Shown here: piece by piece, positions 34,680 through 45,369 of the stretch
How positions within the stretch are numbered: the stretch's first letter is position 1
Layout: every line of letters begins with the position of its first letter
Translations under genes and position numbers: made by a program
The notes under the pieces: generated by a model
Databases searched by the model: none
Told to the model about the DNA's origin: nothing
Seen by the model: the letters and a program-made list of their open reading frames with translations, nothing else
Assembly: GCF_027887165.1 (NCBI RefSeq)
Contig: NC_077229.1
Span: 112,667,520 to 112,731,519, forward strand
Length of the DNA stretch: 64,000 bases
Origin: Monodelphis domestica
Taxonomy: Eukaryota > Chordata > Mammalia > Didelphimorphia > Didelphidae
Direction: 5' to 3'

Positions 34680-35330
34680 TTTTTTATTTGAAATTTTTTA
34701 TTTAATTAGTTAATTTAGAATATTTTCCCCTGGTTATATGATTCATGTTCTTTCCCTCCCCATCCTCCCAGTTCCCTCCTGTAGCCAATGAGCAATTCCA
34801 CTGGGTTTTACATGTGTCATTGATCAAGACCTATTTCCATATTATTCATATTTGCATTAGGGTGATTACTTAGAATCTGCATCCCCAATCACATCCCCAT
34901 CGACCCATGTGATCAAGAAGTTGTTTTTCTTCTGTATTTCTACTCCCACAGTCCTTTCTCTGGATGTGGATACTGTTCTTTCTCTTAAGTCCCTCAGAAT
35001 TGTCCTGGATCATTGCTTTGCTGCTAGTAGAGAAGTCCATTACATACAACTGTGTCACAGTGTATCAGTTTCTGTGTAAAAGGTTCTTCTGGTTCTGTTC
35101 CTTTCACTCTGCATCCTGGAGGTTGTTCCAATTCCCATATAATCCCTCCAGTTTGTTATTCCTTTGAGCACAATAGTATTCCATCACCAACATATACCAC
35201 AATTTGTTCAGCCATTCCCCAATTGAAGGGCATCCCCTCATGTTCCAATTTTTGGCCACCACAAAGAGTGCAGCTATAAATATTTTTGTACAAGTCTTTT
35301 TCCTTATTATGTGCTAAATTTTTTTTAATA
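34680..35330 (-). mobile_element. L1 3' end
   Basis: Antisense of the L1 3' UTR and ORF2 end: 'attttcccctggttatatg', 'ctcagaattgtcctggatc', 'gcacaatagtattccatc', 'ccacaatttgttcagccattc', 'gtgcagctataaatattt'. One of the better-preserved L1 pieces, but 5'-truncated. Confidence 0.8.
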
Positions 35331-35399
35331 TTATCTCATTGGTTCTCTCAACAATCCTGGGAGAGGATATCATCCACTAGCTTAATGGAAATATGAGCT

Positions 35400-35797
35400 T
35401 CGAGTTGGTCTTTTTTTAAATAGTCAAGGGGTAGACAATATACAGTTCTACTATTTGTTCTTCAGTTTCCCCATTGCCCATTCAGCAGCTCCTGGGCAGG
35501 GGTAGCAGGCAATTCTATTTGCCTACTCATTACCTCTTGGAAGAGGGGAGTTGACAGCCAAAGGTTGGGTGCCCCTTTCAGTTCTCTTGTCTTCCTCTCT
35601 TTATGATGGGTAACAGGAAGAATGGCTGCTTTTTCCAATTTCCAGCTTCTTTCTCTCAGAAGTCAACCAAACTACAGTCCCAGAAGGTTATATTCAAAGT
35701 TATCAACACCTGGTGAACACTGGGATAGCATATGTTTGAGTCTCTTGTCTCTATAGCAGCTTTCACAATGCAAGTGTTACAATCCTCCCTGGGGTCA
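35400..35797 (-). mobile_element. Possible LTR (3' LTR of the gypsy-like element?)
   Basis: On the minus strand a purine tract AGGGAGGAT is followed at once by TGTAACACTTG, an arrangement like polypurine tract plus LTR start. It lies 3' of the Ty3/gypsy pol fragment on the same strand. The far end and any target duplication were not found, so this is tentative. Confidence 0.25.
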
Positions 35798-35799
35798 GA

Positions 35800-36344
35800 A
35801 ATTTTGCAGTCCTTTGCAAAAATTGGCCAGGGTATACTTAAAATATGTAATTACACAGCACAAGTATAAAAATAAGTATCAAGACCTTGCAATAACTAGG
35901 TTACTTATCTTCATGTTCTAGGTAATTATCCCACATTACTGTTGAAAAGAAATATACATTAAGAATACATACAGTAGACATAGCATTACAAAAACATCAT
36001 TTGGCAGTATTCTAGTGCCTAAATGTTTATATTATATACCGTATATAGTACATATCATCAGAATAATTCATATCCATAGCCCACAAGTAAATAATCATAA
36101 ATGGTAAAATAAGGTTTATAAAGTATAATATTATTGTCAGACCTATAAAAAATGAAGGGATAATCATTGGTATATAAGCAAAGAGATGAGGAAAATAGTA
36201 TATAGGTCTTAATATGCCATAAACAATATAAGCAAAGAAACATGCTACAAAATAATAAAATAGAAGCAGAATTTAATCACAGGAGTAACCTGTGCATGAA
36301 AAAAAGTGCACTTATATGCAAGGTACATTTCACATGAGCAGTCT
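35800..36344. other. AT-rich unassigned interval
   Basis: Very AT-rich, no frame above about 60 codons and no recognised repeat. It would be the decayed part between pol and the 3' LTR if the gypsy reading is right. Confidence 0.25.
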
Positions 36345-37036
36345 CTCAGACGGTCACATGTCAGTGGATTGTAGGCAGTTCACGTTCAGAATTTTGCTCC
36401 CCACACGCAGGCTTTGAACTTTCCAGGCGTAGAGCCTACTTCAAAGCCAAGGACTCCAGCATGTGGGAGGGGCACAGAGTGTCACTGTCAGTCAGACTTC
36501 TGCTGGCAAATGTACTTTGTTACAAGTGACCATCGCTTCCTTAGGATAGGGCAGCTCCCATGCCTTCTAGGCACGCATCTACATGCAGGACCAAAGGCTT
36601 GCTTGGATCTGCACAGACCAGTGCTGATGTGTGTAGAAAGCCATTGACGAAGTCTTTGAACACATGTTTATGTGACTTTGTGGCTTTCAAGACAACTTCA
36701 CATTTCTTGCCCTTCTCCTCCTGGGTGTCTTTAATCATATATGCACAAATGAGGTCATTTGATGGTTTAGCAATTTCAGCATAGTTCTTTTTTTTTTTTT
36801 AACCCTTACCTTCCGTCTTGGAGTCAATACCGTGTATTGGCTCCAAGGCAGAAGAGTGGTAAGGGCTAGGAAATGGGGGTCAAGTGACTTGCCCAGGGTC
36901 ACACAGCTGAGAAGTGTCTGAGGTCAGATTTGAACCCAGGACCTCCCATCTCTGGGCCTGACTCTCAATCCACTGAGCTACCCAGCTGCCCCCTCAACAT
37001 AGTTCTTAATAAATCTGCAACCCAACCTTTCCCCTT
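36345..37036 (-). pseudogene. Ty3/gypsy-type pol remnant: RT-RNase H connection and RNase H
   Basis: On the minus strand the decayed frame starts at 37036 with RFIKNYAEIAKP (across the SINE). This is the motif after the reverse transcriptase in Ty3/gypsy pol. It continues FKDFVNGFLHTSALVCADPSKP, then HVDACLEGMGAALS, the first conserved aspartate block of RNase H. After a TAA (36538-36540) the same frame gives FASRSLTDSD, PSHMLESLALK and a degraded tail. All of these are in the usual gypsy order. At least four stop codons lie in this frame, so it is dead. The family is normally an integrating LTR retrotransposon; in mammals only old copies and domesticated genes are known. The match is by remembered motif, not by search. 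Confidence 0.7.
36780..37007 (-). mobile_element. Marsupial tRNA-derived SINE with target duplication
   Basis: Full-length copy flanked by CATAGTTCTT at 36780-36789 and 36998-37007. It inserted within the gypsy-like pol remnant; removing it restores the motif order. Confidence 0.9.
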
Positions 37037-37144
37037 CCTCTTGTCATAGATGAGGAAACTGAAACCCATAAGTATTTGAAATCAAGTGGCTTGCGAAAAG
37101 GTCACCAAAGTGCTATAAGCCTCTGCTCCTGCCTCCAAAAAGAT

Positions 37145-37365
37145 TCTGTAGGAGCCTTGAGTCAAACACCTGAGTTCAAATGTGACCTCAATCACTTATA
37201 AGTTATGTGACCCTGGGCAAGTCACTTAACCTCTGCCTCAGTTTCCTCAACCATAAAATGGAGATAATAATAAAACCTACCTTCTAAGATTCTTGTAAGG
37301 ATAAAATAAGTTAATATTTGTAAAGTGCTTGGCACATCATAGGTACTGTATAAATTCTTCCTTTT
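37145..37365 (+). repeat. MIR-type CORE-SINE
   Basis: 'cacctgagttcaaatgtgacc', 'gaccctgggcaagtcac', 'ctcagtttcctcaacc' and 'gtaaagtgcttggcacatc' in order; well preserved. Confidence 0.75.
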
Positions 37366-37729
37366 TACCTTCTTTTTTCCTCCCTCCTTTTGTCTTTCAC
37401 TCCTTCCTTCCTTTCTTCTTTTCTTCTTATTGTCCTACACCAGTTTTCAAGTAAAGACTCAGTGGCTACATATTCCATATGTTATCAAGTTAGGCAAATA
37501 TGATAATTTTGCAATTTTAAATAGTTGTTAGTGCTATATTTTGTTTTACATCACCTAAATTTCCCCCATATGCTTCCAGAGTATGCAGTGGTTTCTTCTG
37601 ATACATTTCTTCATACATTCCTCAGATACATTCTTTTCCTTTCTTTCTTATAAGAATCATTTGTGACTGTTACCAGAATTTTATTCTTGAGGGCCTCCTA
37701 GTCATAGACTTTCCTTCATAAACTCTTTA
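37366..37729. other. Unassigned pyrimidine- and AT-rich interval
   Basis: A short CT/TTCC-rich stretch at 37360-37430, then AT-rich sequence with nothing recognised. Confidence 0.3.
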
Positions 37730-37930
37730 AGCTGTGGTGGTTTATTGGAAAGAACACAGGTCTTGGTTTTAGAAACCCAAGTTTAAGTCCTGGATCTAAT
37801 AATTTTATCTATTTTACTGTGGGCCAGCCATTAACATCCTTTCTCCTCTCTAAAATAAGGATTCTAATACTTGTAGCATCTACTTGTCAGGGTTGTTGGG
37901 AAGAAATTGCTTTGTGAATCTGTTTCATTG
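37730..37930 (+). repeat. MIR SINE
   Basis: 'tattggaaagaacacagg', 'agtttaagtcctggatc', 'ctctctaaaataagg' and 'cagggttgttgggaag' in MIR order. Confidence 0.6.
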
Positions 37931-38059
37931 ACATCCTCCCTCTGAACTCTGAAATTCATTCTCATAAAATCTAGAGTATAGTTTAGACCATGCCTAGGGA
38001 TGAATCTCCTTTCCTCTTCCTTTGAAACAAGGTTACTAGACTGATATGAGAGGCAGATA

Positions 38060-38290
38060 ATCTTATGTAATGGATAGAGAGCTCACCTCAAAGCCACGGG
38101 GACCTGTGTGTAAGTTCTGCCTCTGAAATATACTGCCTGTGTGACACTGGGCAAGTCCCTTAACTTCTCTGTGCTCAAGGCAACTCTAAGACTATAAGAA
38201 GCAGAAAAGGTACTGACCTGCATTGGTAGAAGAATTTTCCTCAACTGGGAGTTCCCCATACCAGTGAAATTAAAGGTGTATGCCTATCCC
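38060..38290 (+). mobile_element. Second marsupial SINE type
   Basis: A SINE-like head ('gtaatggatagagagctcacc', 'gtgtgacactgggcaagtcc') is joined to a tail not seen in the common SINE: 'gtactgacctgcattgg', 'ctgggagttccccatacc', 'gaaattaaag'. Confidence 0.6.
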
Positions 38291-38429
38291 CCTAGACTGG
38301 CAGATCAAGAGAAGGTTGAAGAAATACAGTCTATTTGGCCTTTGGTATTTGACAAAGTCTTTCTAGATATCAAAGGCAAAATGGAGAGTTAAAGGTTTTA
38401 TGATGTTGGTATGGTTAGGTGGATTAAAA

Positions 38430-38830
38430 AAAATGCCTAGACCCAGTAGTTGGGAGACCTTGGACAAGTCACTTAATCTCTGTTAGCCTGAGTTTTCTCA
38501 CCTATAAAAATGGGAATAATAAGAGCACCTAGTTTCTATATTGGTTGTGCGGATTAAATGATATTTTAAAAAATAATCCTTAAATTCTATCTTACTTTTA
38601 ATTCTAAGACAGAAGAGCAGCAAAGGCTAGGCAATTGGGGTTAAGTAATTTGCCCAGGGTCATACAGCTAGAAAATATTTGAGACCACATTTGAATTCAG
38701 GTCTTCCTGGCTCCAGGACTGGTGCTCCATTCATTGTGCTACCTAGTTGCCCCCATAATAAGATATTCGTAAAGCACTTAGCACAGTGCCTGGCACATTG
38801 GAGGTATTCTATAAATGTTGGCTTTTATAA
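38430..38830 (+). repeat. MIR-type SINE split by another SINE
   Basis: 'ggacaagtcacttaatctc' to 'gattaaatgatatt', then after the insertion 'gatattcgtaaagcac' and 'agtgcctggcacattgg'. The GATATT on both sides fits a target duplication. Confidence 0.7.
38568..38753 (-). mobile_element. Marsupial SINE inserted in MIR
   Basis: 'aagacagaagagcagcaaagg', 'taatttgcccagggtcat', ending 'gctacctagttgcccc'. Confidence 0.8.
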
Positions 38831-38914
38831 TAATCATTATTATATAATATTACATGGATGAGTTGTTAATCCTCATTGGTGGATGTAGTTCCATGTGACC
38901 TTAGATTGCATTTA

Positions 38915-39030
38915 ATAGAAACATTAGAATGGGAGCTTCTTGTGAGTGGGGACTGTTTTATTTTTCTTTTTGTAGCCCCTGAACCTGAGCACAGTGCTTT
39001 GTATACAGTAAGCACTTTTAAAAATGCTTT
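38915..39030 (+). repeat. L2 3' end
   Basis: 'aatgggagcttcttgtgag', 'gggactgttttatttttc', 'gagcacagtgctttgtatac' and 'agtaagcac' match the L2 terminus. Confidence 0.55.
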
Positions 39031-39079
39031 GCTTATTCACAGTGTTCAGAAAAAGGCATATGACGATCCTTCTGTCCTA

Positions 39080-39690
39080 TGTCCTAGTCAGATCAAATGA
39101 AGAATATTTTCATCAGTTCTGGGTGTCACATTTTAAGAAGAACATTAAAAAACCTGGCAAATTCCTAAAGGAGAGTAATGACCAAAATGGGGAGAAAAAT
39201 GAAAACCACACATATAGAACTAGTTGAGAGAAATGGGGATATTTAGTTCAAAGAAGGGAAGACTTAAAGGAGAAATTTTTTTCCAATTAAGTTTTTCCAG
39301 ATAACCTGTTCGTACAATTTTCAATAATCATTTTGTGACATTTTGTGATTCATGTTCTTTCCTTTCTTCCCACGCTTTCTCCTCCCTTCCTCCCTCCTCA
39401 AGATTGCAGGTAATATGATATAGTTTATATGTGAGTTATTGTACAATACTCATTTCCATATTCAGTGTAAGCAATGACACATAACACTTACACTAGAGAA
39501 AAATTCATGAAGGACTTTTTTCCTACTTAATAATTTTCTATTTTTATTTTTCCAGATTACATGTCAGTACAATTTTCAATAATTGTTTTCTGACATTTTG
39601 CAATCCATATTCTCTTAAAGGAGACATTACAATTGTCTTCAAGCACTTAAAGGATATGGAAGAAGGATTATATTCGTTTTGTCAATCAAT
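39080..39690 (+). repeat. L3/CR1 LINE fragment, split by L1 pieces
   Basis: 'cagttctgggtgtcacatttt', 'gaagaacattaaaaaacc', 'agttgagagaaatggggat', then after two L1 pieces 'attgtcttcaagcactt' and 'gaagaaggattatattcg'. The order fits the 3' part of L3/CR1. Confidence 0.55.
39280..39610 (-). mobile_element. Two L1 3' UTR fragments in succession
   Basis: 39280-39490 and 39500-39610 each contain 'ttttccaga(t/c)...tacaattttcaataat' followed by 'tgacattttg'. They are two copies of the same L1 3' UTR segment, side by side, within one L3 copy. Confidence 0.6.
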
Positions 39691-41120
39691 TAATCAAACA
39701 GAATTTATTAAGTGTCCTCTATATTCTGGGGATGCAAAGACTGAAATGAAATAGTCCCTAACCTCAAAGAACTTATATTCTCTCAGGGGCAACAGCGGGT
39801 CTGACATATATGTGTATGTATGTATATACACACATATGTACACTAATATAGCAATGTGTATACATATATATTTATACTTAAATATCTACATATATAATCT
39901 GAATACATATAGAAATATCTAGTATGAGTTTAAATTTCAGTTTTATGCTAAATATGATAGTTATAAAGTAATATTGTGGTCACCAAATTTAAAATATCAT
40001 AGCTTAAGTCAAAATGACTTTTAGCGACTTTGTTTACAAAGAGGTGGAAAGAGTAAAAGTGGAAAAATGTAGCTAAATAGACAGATTTTTTACAAGCATA
40101 CCATCCCTTCTCTGGTGAAGTGAGACTCAGCCCCGCAGGGGCTTCCCCATGTCCTTTGTCCCTACATGGATTTTCCACTAACCCTCAGCCAGAAGTCCCA
40201 GTGGTGTCTTCAGTCAGAGTTCCACTCACCTAGCAAGCCCATGCAGGATCCAGGGAAAAGGTCTCCTCCAAGCTAAGGCAGGGATCTCTGGAACCAATCT
40301 CTCCAAATGCCAGGAAGGGAATGACTGCTAGACCATGCTGATCTCTTTTTATACCTCCTTTTCACATATATCCACACATATAATCTACATACAGAGAGAC
40401 ATCTACATATATAAGTATAGATCTATATATGTATATATATAGACTTACACATATGTATATATCTATATACATATATAAGCATATACTAAAATAATAGTTG
40501 GTGAGGAAAACCTTAAAAGACTTCATGTCAAAGGTGATGCTTGAGTTGAATCTTGAAGGAAATGGAGAAGTCTTAGAAGCAGAGATGAAAAGGGGGTACA
40601 TTCTAGGCACATCGAGGGGATAGCCAGATCAAAGGCACAGGTCTGAGATAGCAAGGAACATCAAAAAGATCAGTTTGCTAACTGCAACATGTGTAAGAAA
40701 AAGTAATATGTTATAAGGCTGGAAAGGTAGTTTGTGGCAAGATTATGAAAGGCTTTAAATGGCAAAGCAAAGAGTTTTGTCCTTTATTCTATTGTCAATA
40801 AAGACCCACTGAAGTTATTCAGGACTGTGACATGACCAAACCTCTGTTTAAGGAAAAACATTTAATGGTTGTATGGAGGATAGATTGGAGTGGGAGAGAT
40901 CAATCAGGCATATATTGCTATCCAGTGGTCATATGAAAGAGATGTTTTGTAGGTAGATTCAACAAGAGTTGGCAAGTAATTGACTATGTGGAGTGAGCGA
41001 GACTGAGTTGAAAAAGACTGAAGTTGCAAATCTCAATAACTGGAATGATGCTAGTTTTGTCAAAAGAAATAAGGACCTTCTGAGCTTCAGGGGGCAGAAG
41101 TAGGAGTAATAAATGGAAGT
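39691..41120 (-). repeat. L2 LINE, split by an AT-rich insertion
   Basis: 'cagaatttattaagtgtcc', 'ctcaaagaacttatattctc', then from 40490 'gatgcttgagttgaatctt', 'gattatgaaaggctttaaatg' and 'ctgtgacatgaccaaacctc' in antisense L2 order. 39800-40490 is inserted material with TA-rich runs and 'tccctacatggattttcc'; its identity is unknown. Confidence 0.6.
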
Positions 41121-41429
41121 TGCTGATAATCAAATTTTGGCTTGATATAAGAATAAACTTTCTAATAATTAGTTATCCAAGAAGTGAATAGTTGACTTCA
41201 GAAGATTGTGATTCCACATTCATTTGTAATCTAACTTTTCAGAGATTCCTAAACCAGTGTGGATTGAGCTAAAGGTCTTCTGAAGTCCCATTCACCTTTA
41301 AAGGACATTCTATGACAATCTATCATGAAGTTTTCACTTCACCAACAAGGTTTTTACTCAAGATAATAAGCCTTACTATTCCTACTCCTAGAGTGACCCT
41401 TTCAGAAGATGGCTATATATTTATAAATG

Positions 41430-41540
41430 AGCAGTTAAGCACTGAAGACACAAACACAAAAGAGAGACAGTTCTTGTCCTAAAGGAGCTTACATTCTAGT
41501 AGGAGTAAATAGATGTAGGGGAATGATAGATGTCCAAGAA
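41430..41540 (-). repeat. L2 3' end fragment
   Basis: 'acagttcttgtcctaaagg' and 'agcttacattctagtagg' match the L2 terminus in antisense. Confidence 0.5.
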
Positions 41541-41926
41541 AGAGTGAAGTCACACAGATGGTCAGTGGAACCATAGGATAAATGAATTATGTACCATTTC
41601 TAGATATTTGATTATTATTTTTATTTATTATGAGCAAAGGGTAGAAAAGGTGTATATATGTGGTGGTAGGAAGATGGCAAGTGGCTGGAACTGGTTAGAT
41701 ATAAGGAACACTCACCAAACATTCAGAGAACCAGGACAAGAGCTAACGATCTAGTTAGGAGGTTATATGGGCAAAAGTGATAACTCTGAGTGGCATGGCA
41801 GAAAGTATGGTGTAGGAACTAGACTTATAATTTTCTTGATATAGGGCAGTCTTGAATAAGAAAACTCCCTCTCCTAATGCAAGTTGACATCTTTTTCTGC
41901 AATTTATAGTTGCTTTGGTTGCTTAA

Positions 41927-42157
41927 AGTACTAAAAAGTAGGGGGCAGCTGGGTAGCTCAGTGGATTGAGAGCCAGGCCTAGAGATGGGAGGTCCTAGGT
42001 TCAAATCTGGCCTCAGACACTTCCTAGCTGTGTGACCCTGGGCAAGTCACTTGACCCCCATTGCCTAGCCCTTACCACTCTTCCGCCTTGGAGTCAATAC
42101 ACAGTATTGACTCCAAGACGGAAGGTAAGGGTTTAAAAAAAAAAGTACTAAAAAGTA
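41927..42157 (+). mobile_element. Marsupial tRNA-derived SINE, near-consensus, with target duplication
   Basis: GGGGGCAGCTGGGTAGC through GGAAGGTAAGGGTTT and A10. Flanked by AGTACTAAAAAGTA at 41927-41940 and 42144-42157, identical on both sides, so probably one of the youngest copies in the window. Confidence 0.95.
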
Positions 42158-42250
42158 AAATGATTACCCAAGATCATATAGCCAGTATGTCAGAAGGAAA
42201 CTTGAAGTCAGGTCCTCCTGGCTTTGAGGCTAATGCTCTATCTCTTATGC
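42158..42250 (-). repeat. MIR-type fragment
   Basis: 'gattacccaagatcatatagcc' (in parts), 'gaagtcaggtcctcctgg' and 'ctaatgctctatctc'. Confidence 0.5.
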
Positions 42251-42299
42251 CATGTTCTTTTTCTGGAGTCAGAAGACCTGGATTCATCCCCAACATCTA

Positions 42300-43080
42300 A
42301 GCAGTTACTACCTCTATGACCCTGGACAACATCACCTTCTTAAACCTTGTTTCCTCTATAGCCTTTTATATTGTTGATCACTCTTTCCTACTAGATACTC
42401 TTCTCTGTTTTCATGACACTTTTCTTTTATAGTTCTACTTAAGAGTTTCACCATTCCTTCTTAGTCTCTTTTTGGGTATTTGTCTATACCACACCCACTA
42501 ACTCTAGGTGCTTCCCAAGCTTCTATCCTGAACCTTTTTCTCTCCCTTCCCTTCCCTCCCCTCCCCTCCATTCTACTCCTCTCTTCTCTGTCTAAATCCT
42601 CTCACTTGGTTATCTCATCAACTTTTTTTTAAACCCTTACCTTCCATCTTGGAGTTAATACTGTGTATTGGTGGTAAGAGTGGTAAAGGCTAGGCAATGA
42701 GGGTCAAGTGACTTGCCCAGGGTCACACAGCTGAGAAGTGTCTGAGACCAGATTTGAACCTAGGACCTCCCATCTCTAGGCCTGGCTCTCAATCCACTGA
42801 TCTACCCAGCTGGCCCCATCTCATCAACTTCTAAAGGTTCAGTGATCATCTCTAGGTATATGATTCTCGGGTCTATCTAGTTTACCACCTGAGTTCCAGT
42901 TTTACATAACCATCACAAACTAGATATGTGGCATACTCATCTAAAATTCAGCATGTCTAAAACAGAACTCATTATTTTTTTTTCCTGAGGCAGCTAAATG
43001 GCACAGTGGATAGAGTGTTAGCCCTGGAGTTGGAAATTTTTTGTCTTTCCCTACTTCCTCTGTTCCTTAGACAGAGGATA
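42300..43080 (+). repeat. L2 ORF2 fragment, split by SINEs
   Basis: 'tattgttgatcactc', 'aactctaggtgcttccc', 'ttggttatctcatcaac', then after the SINE 'tctctaggtatatgattc' and 'agcatgtctaaaacagaac', in sense L2 order. 42986-43035 is a plus-strand SINE head ('gaggcagctaaatggcac'). Confidence 0.6.
42612..42830 (-). mobile_element. Marsupial tRNA-derived SINE with target duplication
   Basis: Flanked by ATCTCATCAACTT on both sides. The usual 'gttccaaggcagaa' is shortened to 'gtggtaagag'. Confidence 0.9.
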
Positions 43081-43198
43081 AAACAAATTTGCTTCCACTG
43101 GTCCTCTCAGACCAACAACAGACAGATTCTTCCCCAACTTCAAGGTCTACTGTAGACCTAGACTGGCCACCATCCATTTTTTCTTTTTCATATATATA

Positions 43199-43397
43199 TT
43201 AAACCCTTACCTTCCATCTTAGAATCAATACTGGGTATTGGTTCCAAGGCAGAAGAGTGGTAAGGGCTAGGCAATGGGGGTTAAGTGACTTGTCCAGGGT
43301 TACACACACAGCTGGGAAGTGTCAGAGGCCAGATTTGAACCCAGGACCTCCTATCTCTAGGTCTGGCTCTCAATCCACTGAGCCACCCAGCTTCCCC
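43199..43397 (-). mobile_element. Marsupial tRNA-derived SINE
   Basis: Antisense copy from 'aaacccttaccttcc' to 'ccacccagcttcccc', with TA-rich flanks on both sides. A (TA)n of about 20 bases follows at 43405. Confidence 0.9.
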
Positions 43398-43561
43398 CTC
43401 TTCCTATATATATATATATATATTTTTTTTGTTGTTGTTGTTGGTAGAAAATAGTTCAGAGCTCATTTGATTGAGAAAAGAATGCTATCACTATTTCCTT
43501 CCTGGGCTTATATAAGAACAAAACCTCTCTACCTGGCCTTTACCTAAGTAAACTGTTACCC

Positions 43562-43910
43562 TAGGGCTTTGCTCATCCAGCATGTGAAGATTGCTTCAGC
43601 GGAACAGGCGGAAGAAACCAACAAGAAGGTTCAACGGCTGAGATGGCGATGCAGCAAGGCACTGTGGAGTGCTTAGGACGTGATGGAGCACAAAAGACAA
43701 CATGGCCATCCAATGCAGCTGAGGAAGTCTCCAGGTGTAATGACTTTTCGTGCCAATGGACCCAGGCTTCCAACGCCGAGAGAGTGGGACTGTCTCTGTG
43801 CATCGACTTTTCCACTTAAATCTTCATGCACAGGTATCTTTGTGCACAAAAATGCACAAAGACAATCGTCATCCTCGGTTCGAGAGACAACCAACAACAA
43901 CAAACTGTTA
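43562..43910 (+). mobile_element. CpG-rich block, probably an RTE-type 3' end
   Basis: About 350 bases with roughly a dozen CpGs in otherwise CpG-poor DNA. It ends 'cgtcatcctcggttcgagag' followed by a short (AAC)n run, the kind of simple tail RTE elements carry. A frame of about 80 codons (43680-43918) runs through it (RANGPRLPTPREWD is a readable part). If RTE, it is relatively young, because CpGs have not decayed. An exon or other functional island cannot be excluded. Confidence 0.4.
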
Positions 43911-43944
43911 CCTTTTTGCTACATTAGTTACTATCCAGCAAAGA

Positions 43945-44502
43945 ATTCAAAACTGAGGGGTTATCCATCAATCGCGAAATGGCTGTACAAATTGTGATGA
44001 AGTACTATTGTGCTATAAGAAATTATTTCAGCAAAATCTAGAAAGATTTACATGAACTGATGCAAAGGGAAGGGAGCAGCAACAAAACATTATAAATAGT
44101 GACAGCAATATTTTTTTGACAAACAACTATGAATGACCTAGTTATTCTTAGCCAGTGATTCAAGACAACACCTCATGATGAAAAATACCATCTATCCTTT
44201 GTGGAATAACTTGTCAAGTCAGAATATGAACTGAAACATACTATATTTCACTTTTTGTTTCTTTTTTTTGTTTTCATTTGCAATCTTTTCTATAAAATGA
44301 CTAATACGGAAAGATGTTTTGCATGCTTGCACATGTGAAATATATCAGACTGCTTGCCATCTTATGGGTGGAAGAAGGGGTGGGAGAGGGAAGGAGGGTG
44401 GAAAAGAGTGAAAGAATTTGGAGCTCAAAACTTTTTTAAATGTTTAAAAATTGCTTTTACATGTAATTCAGGGAAAATAAAATATTATTTAAAAAAAAAA
44501 AC
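43945..44502 (+). mobile_element. L1 3' end
   Basis: 'gaagtactattgtgctataag', 'tttacatgaactgatgc', 'agtgacagcaatattt', 'aagatgttttgcatgc', ending in an A-run at 44490-44502. Confidence 0.75.
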
Positions 44503-44509
44503 AGTTGCT

Positions 44510-45075
44510 ACCCAACAAGTTCAGAGTAGAATATTTTAGGTAATCATAATCAGTTATGGTTCAAGCCCCCAAACCCGTGCACTCTAACAGAATATAATTA
44601 ATTTAAATAGCAAAACTTTTAGTTAAGACAGAATAATATAGAAAGTCACAAAAGAAAGACTCTTCAGACCCACAGGAGCACAATCTTTCATAGATTCCTG
44701 CCACAGATGGGAGAGAGGACATGACCCAGACAACTTACCATCATAGCTACTGGACAATGTGCATTGTGGCTCCACTCAGCGTCTGCAACTTCCATTCCTC
44801 TATGCCTCTAAAGCTACCTTTTGTTGCTTTCTTTGAAGAACACAGCTATAATCTGCCCTGTTTCTGAGTCATTCTCTTTACTGGATTTCTTCTCTGCTAT
44901 GCTGCTACTACCTGCCAAGGCTGCTTTTGGCAGGAGGTTTTGTGAGAATGCCTATATCTAGGCCTATATCAATTTGTTTTTTTAATTTGTTTTCCTTTGC
45001 TTTTTGTTTTTTTTAAGTTAGGCTCACAGCCTCATTTTACCTGCAGAGAAAAAAGAAGTCTCTGAGGGAAAGACC
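44510..45075. other. Unassigned interval
   Basis: No repeat or frame recognised. Confidence 0.3.
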
Positions 45076-45079
45076 TTCA

Positions 45080-45310
45080 TAGTGGTAAGCAACCACTATG
45101 TGCAAATCACTGTGCTAGGTTCTTAAGATACAAAGAAAAAAACAAACCTGGCTTCACCCTTAAGAAGTTTACATTCTCCTGCAAGGATGAGTAAATATAA
45201 AATATATACACAGTAAGATATGGTAACATCAAGAGGGAAAAAAACTAATAATTGTGGATTAGGGAAGGCCTCAGGCAAGAGTTAGCCATCTGAGTTATTC
45301 TTGAAATGAG
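45080..45310 (-). repeat. L2 3' end
   Basis: 'accactatgtgcaaatcac', 'ctgtgctaggttcttaag', 'aagaagtttacattctcc' and 'agggaaggcctcaggc'. Confidence 0.6.
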
Positions 45311-45369
45311 ACTAAGAATCATGGTAGATTATCACCTTCCCAAAAGAGAAGAGGCAGATTATCTTTCTT

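Noticed and set aside
41942..42020. Possible tRNA gene at SINE heads
   Set aside because: The head derives from a tRNA-like promoter, but the cloverleaf is not intact and the unit continues into the SINE body in every copy.
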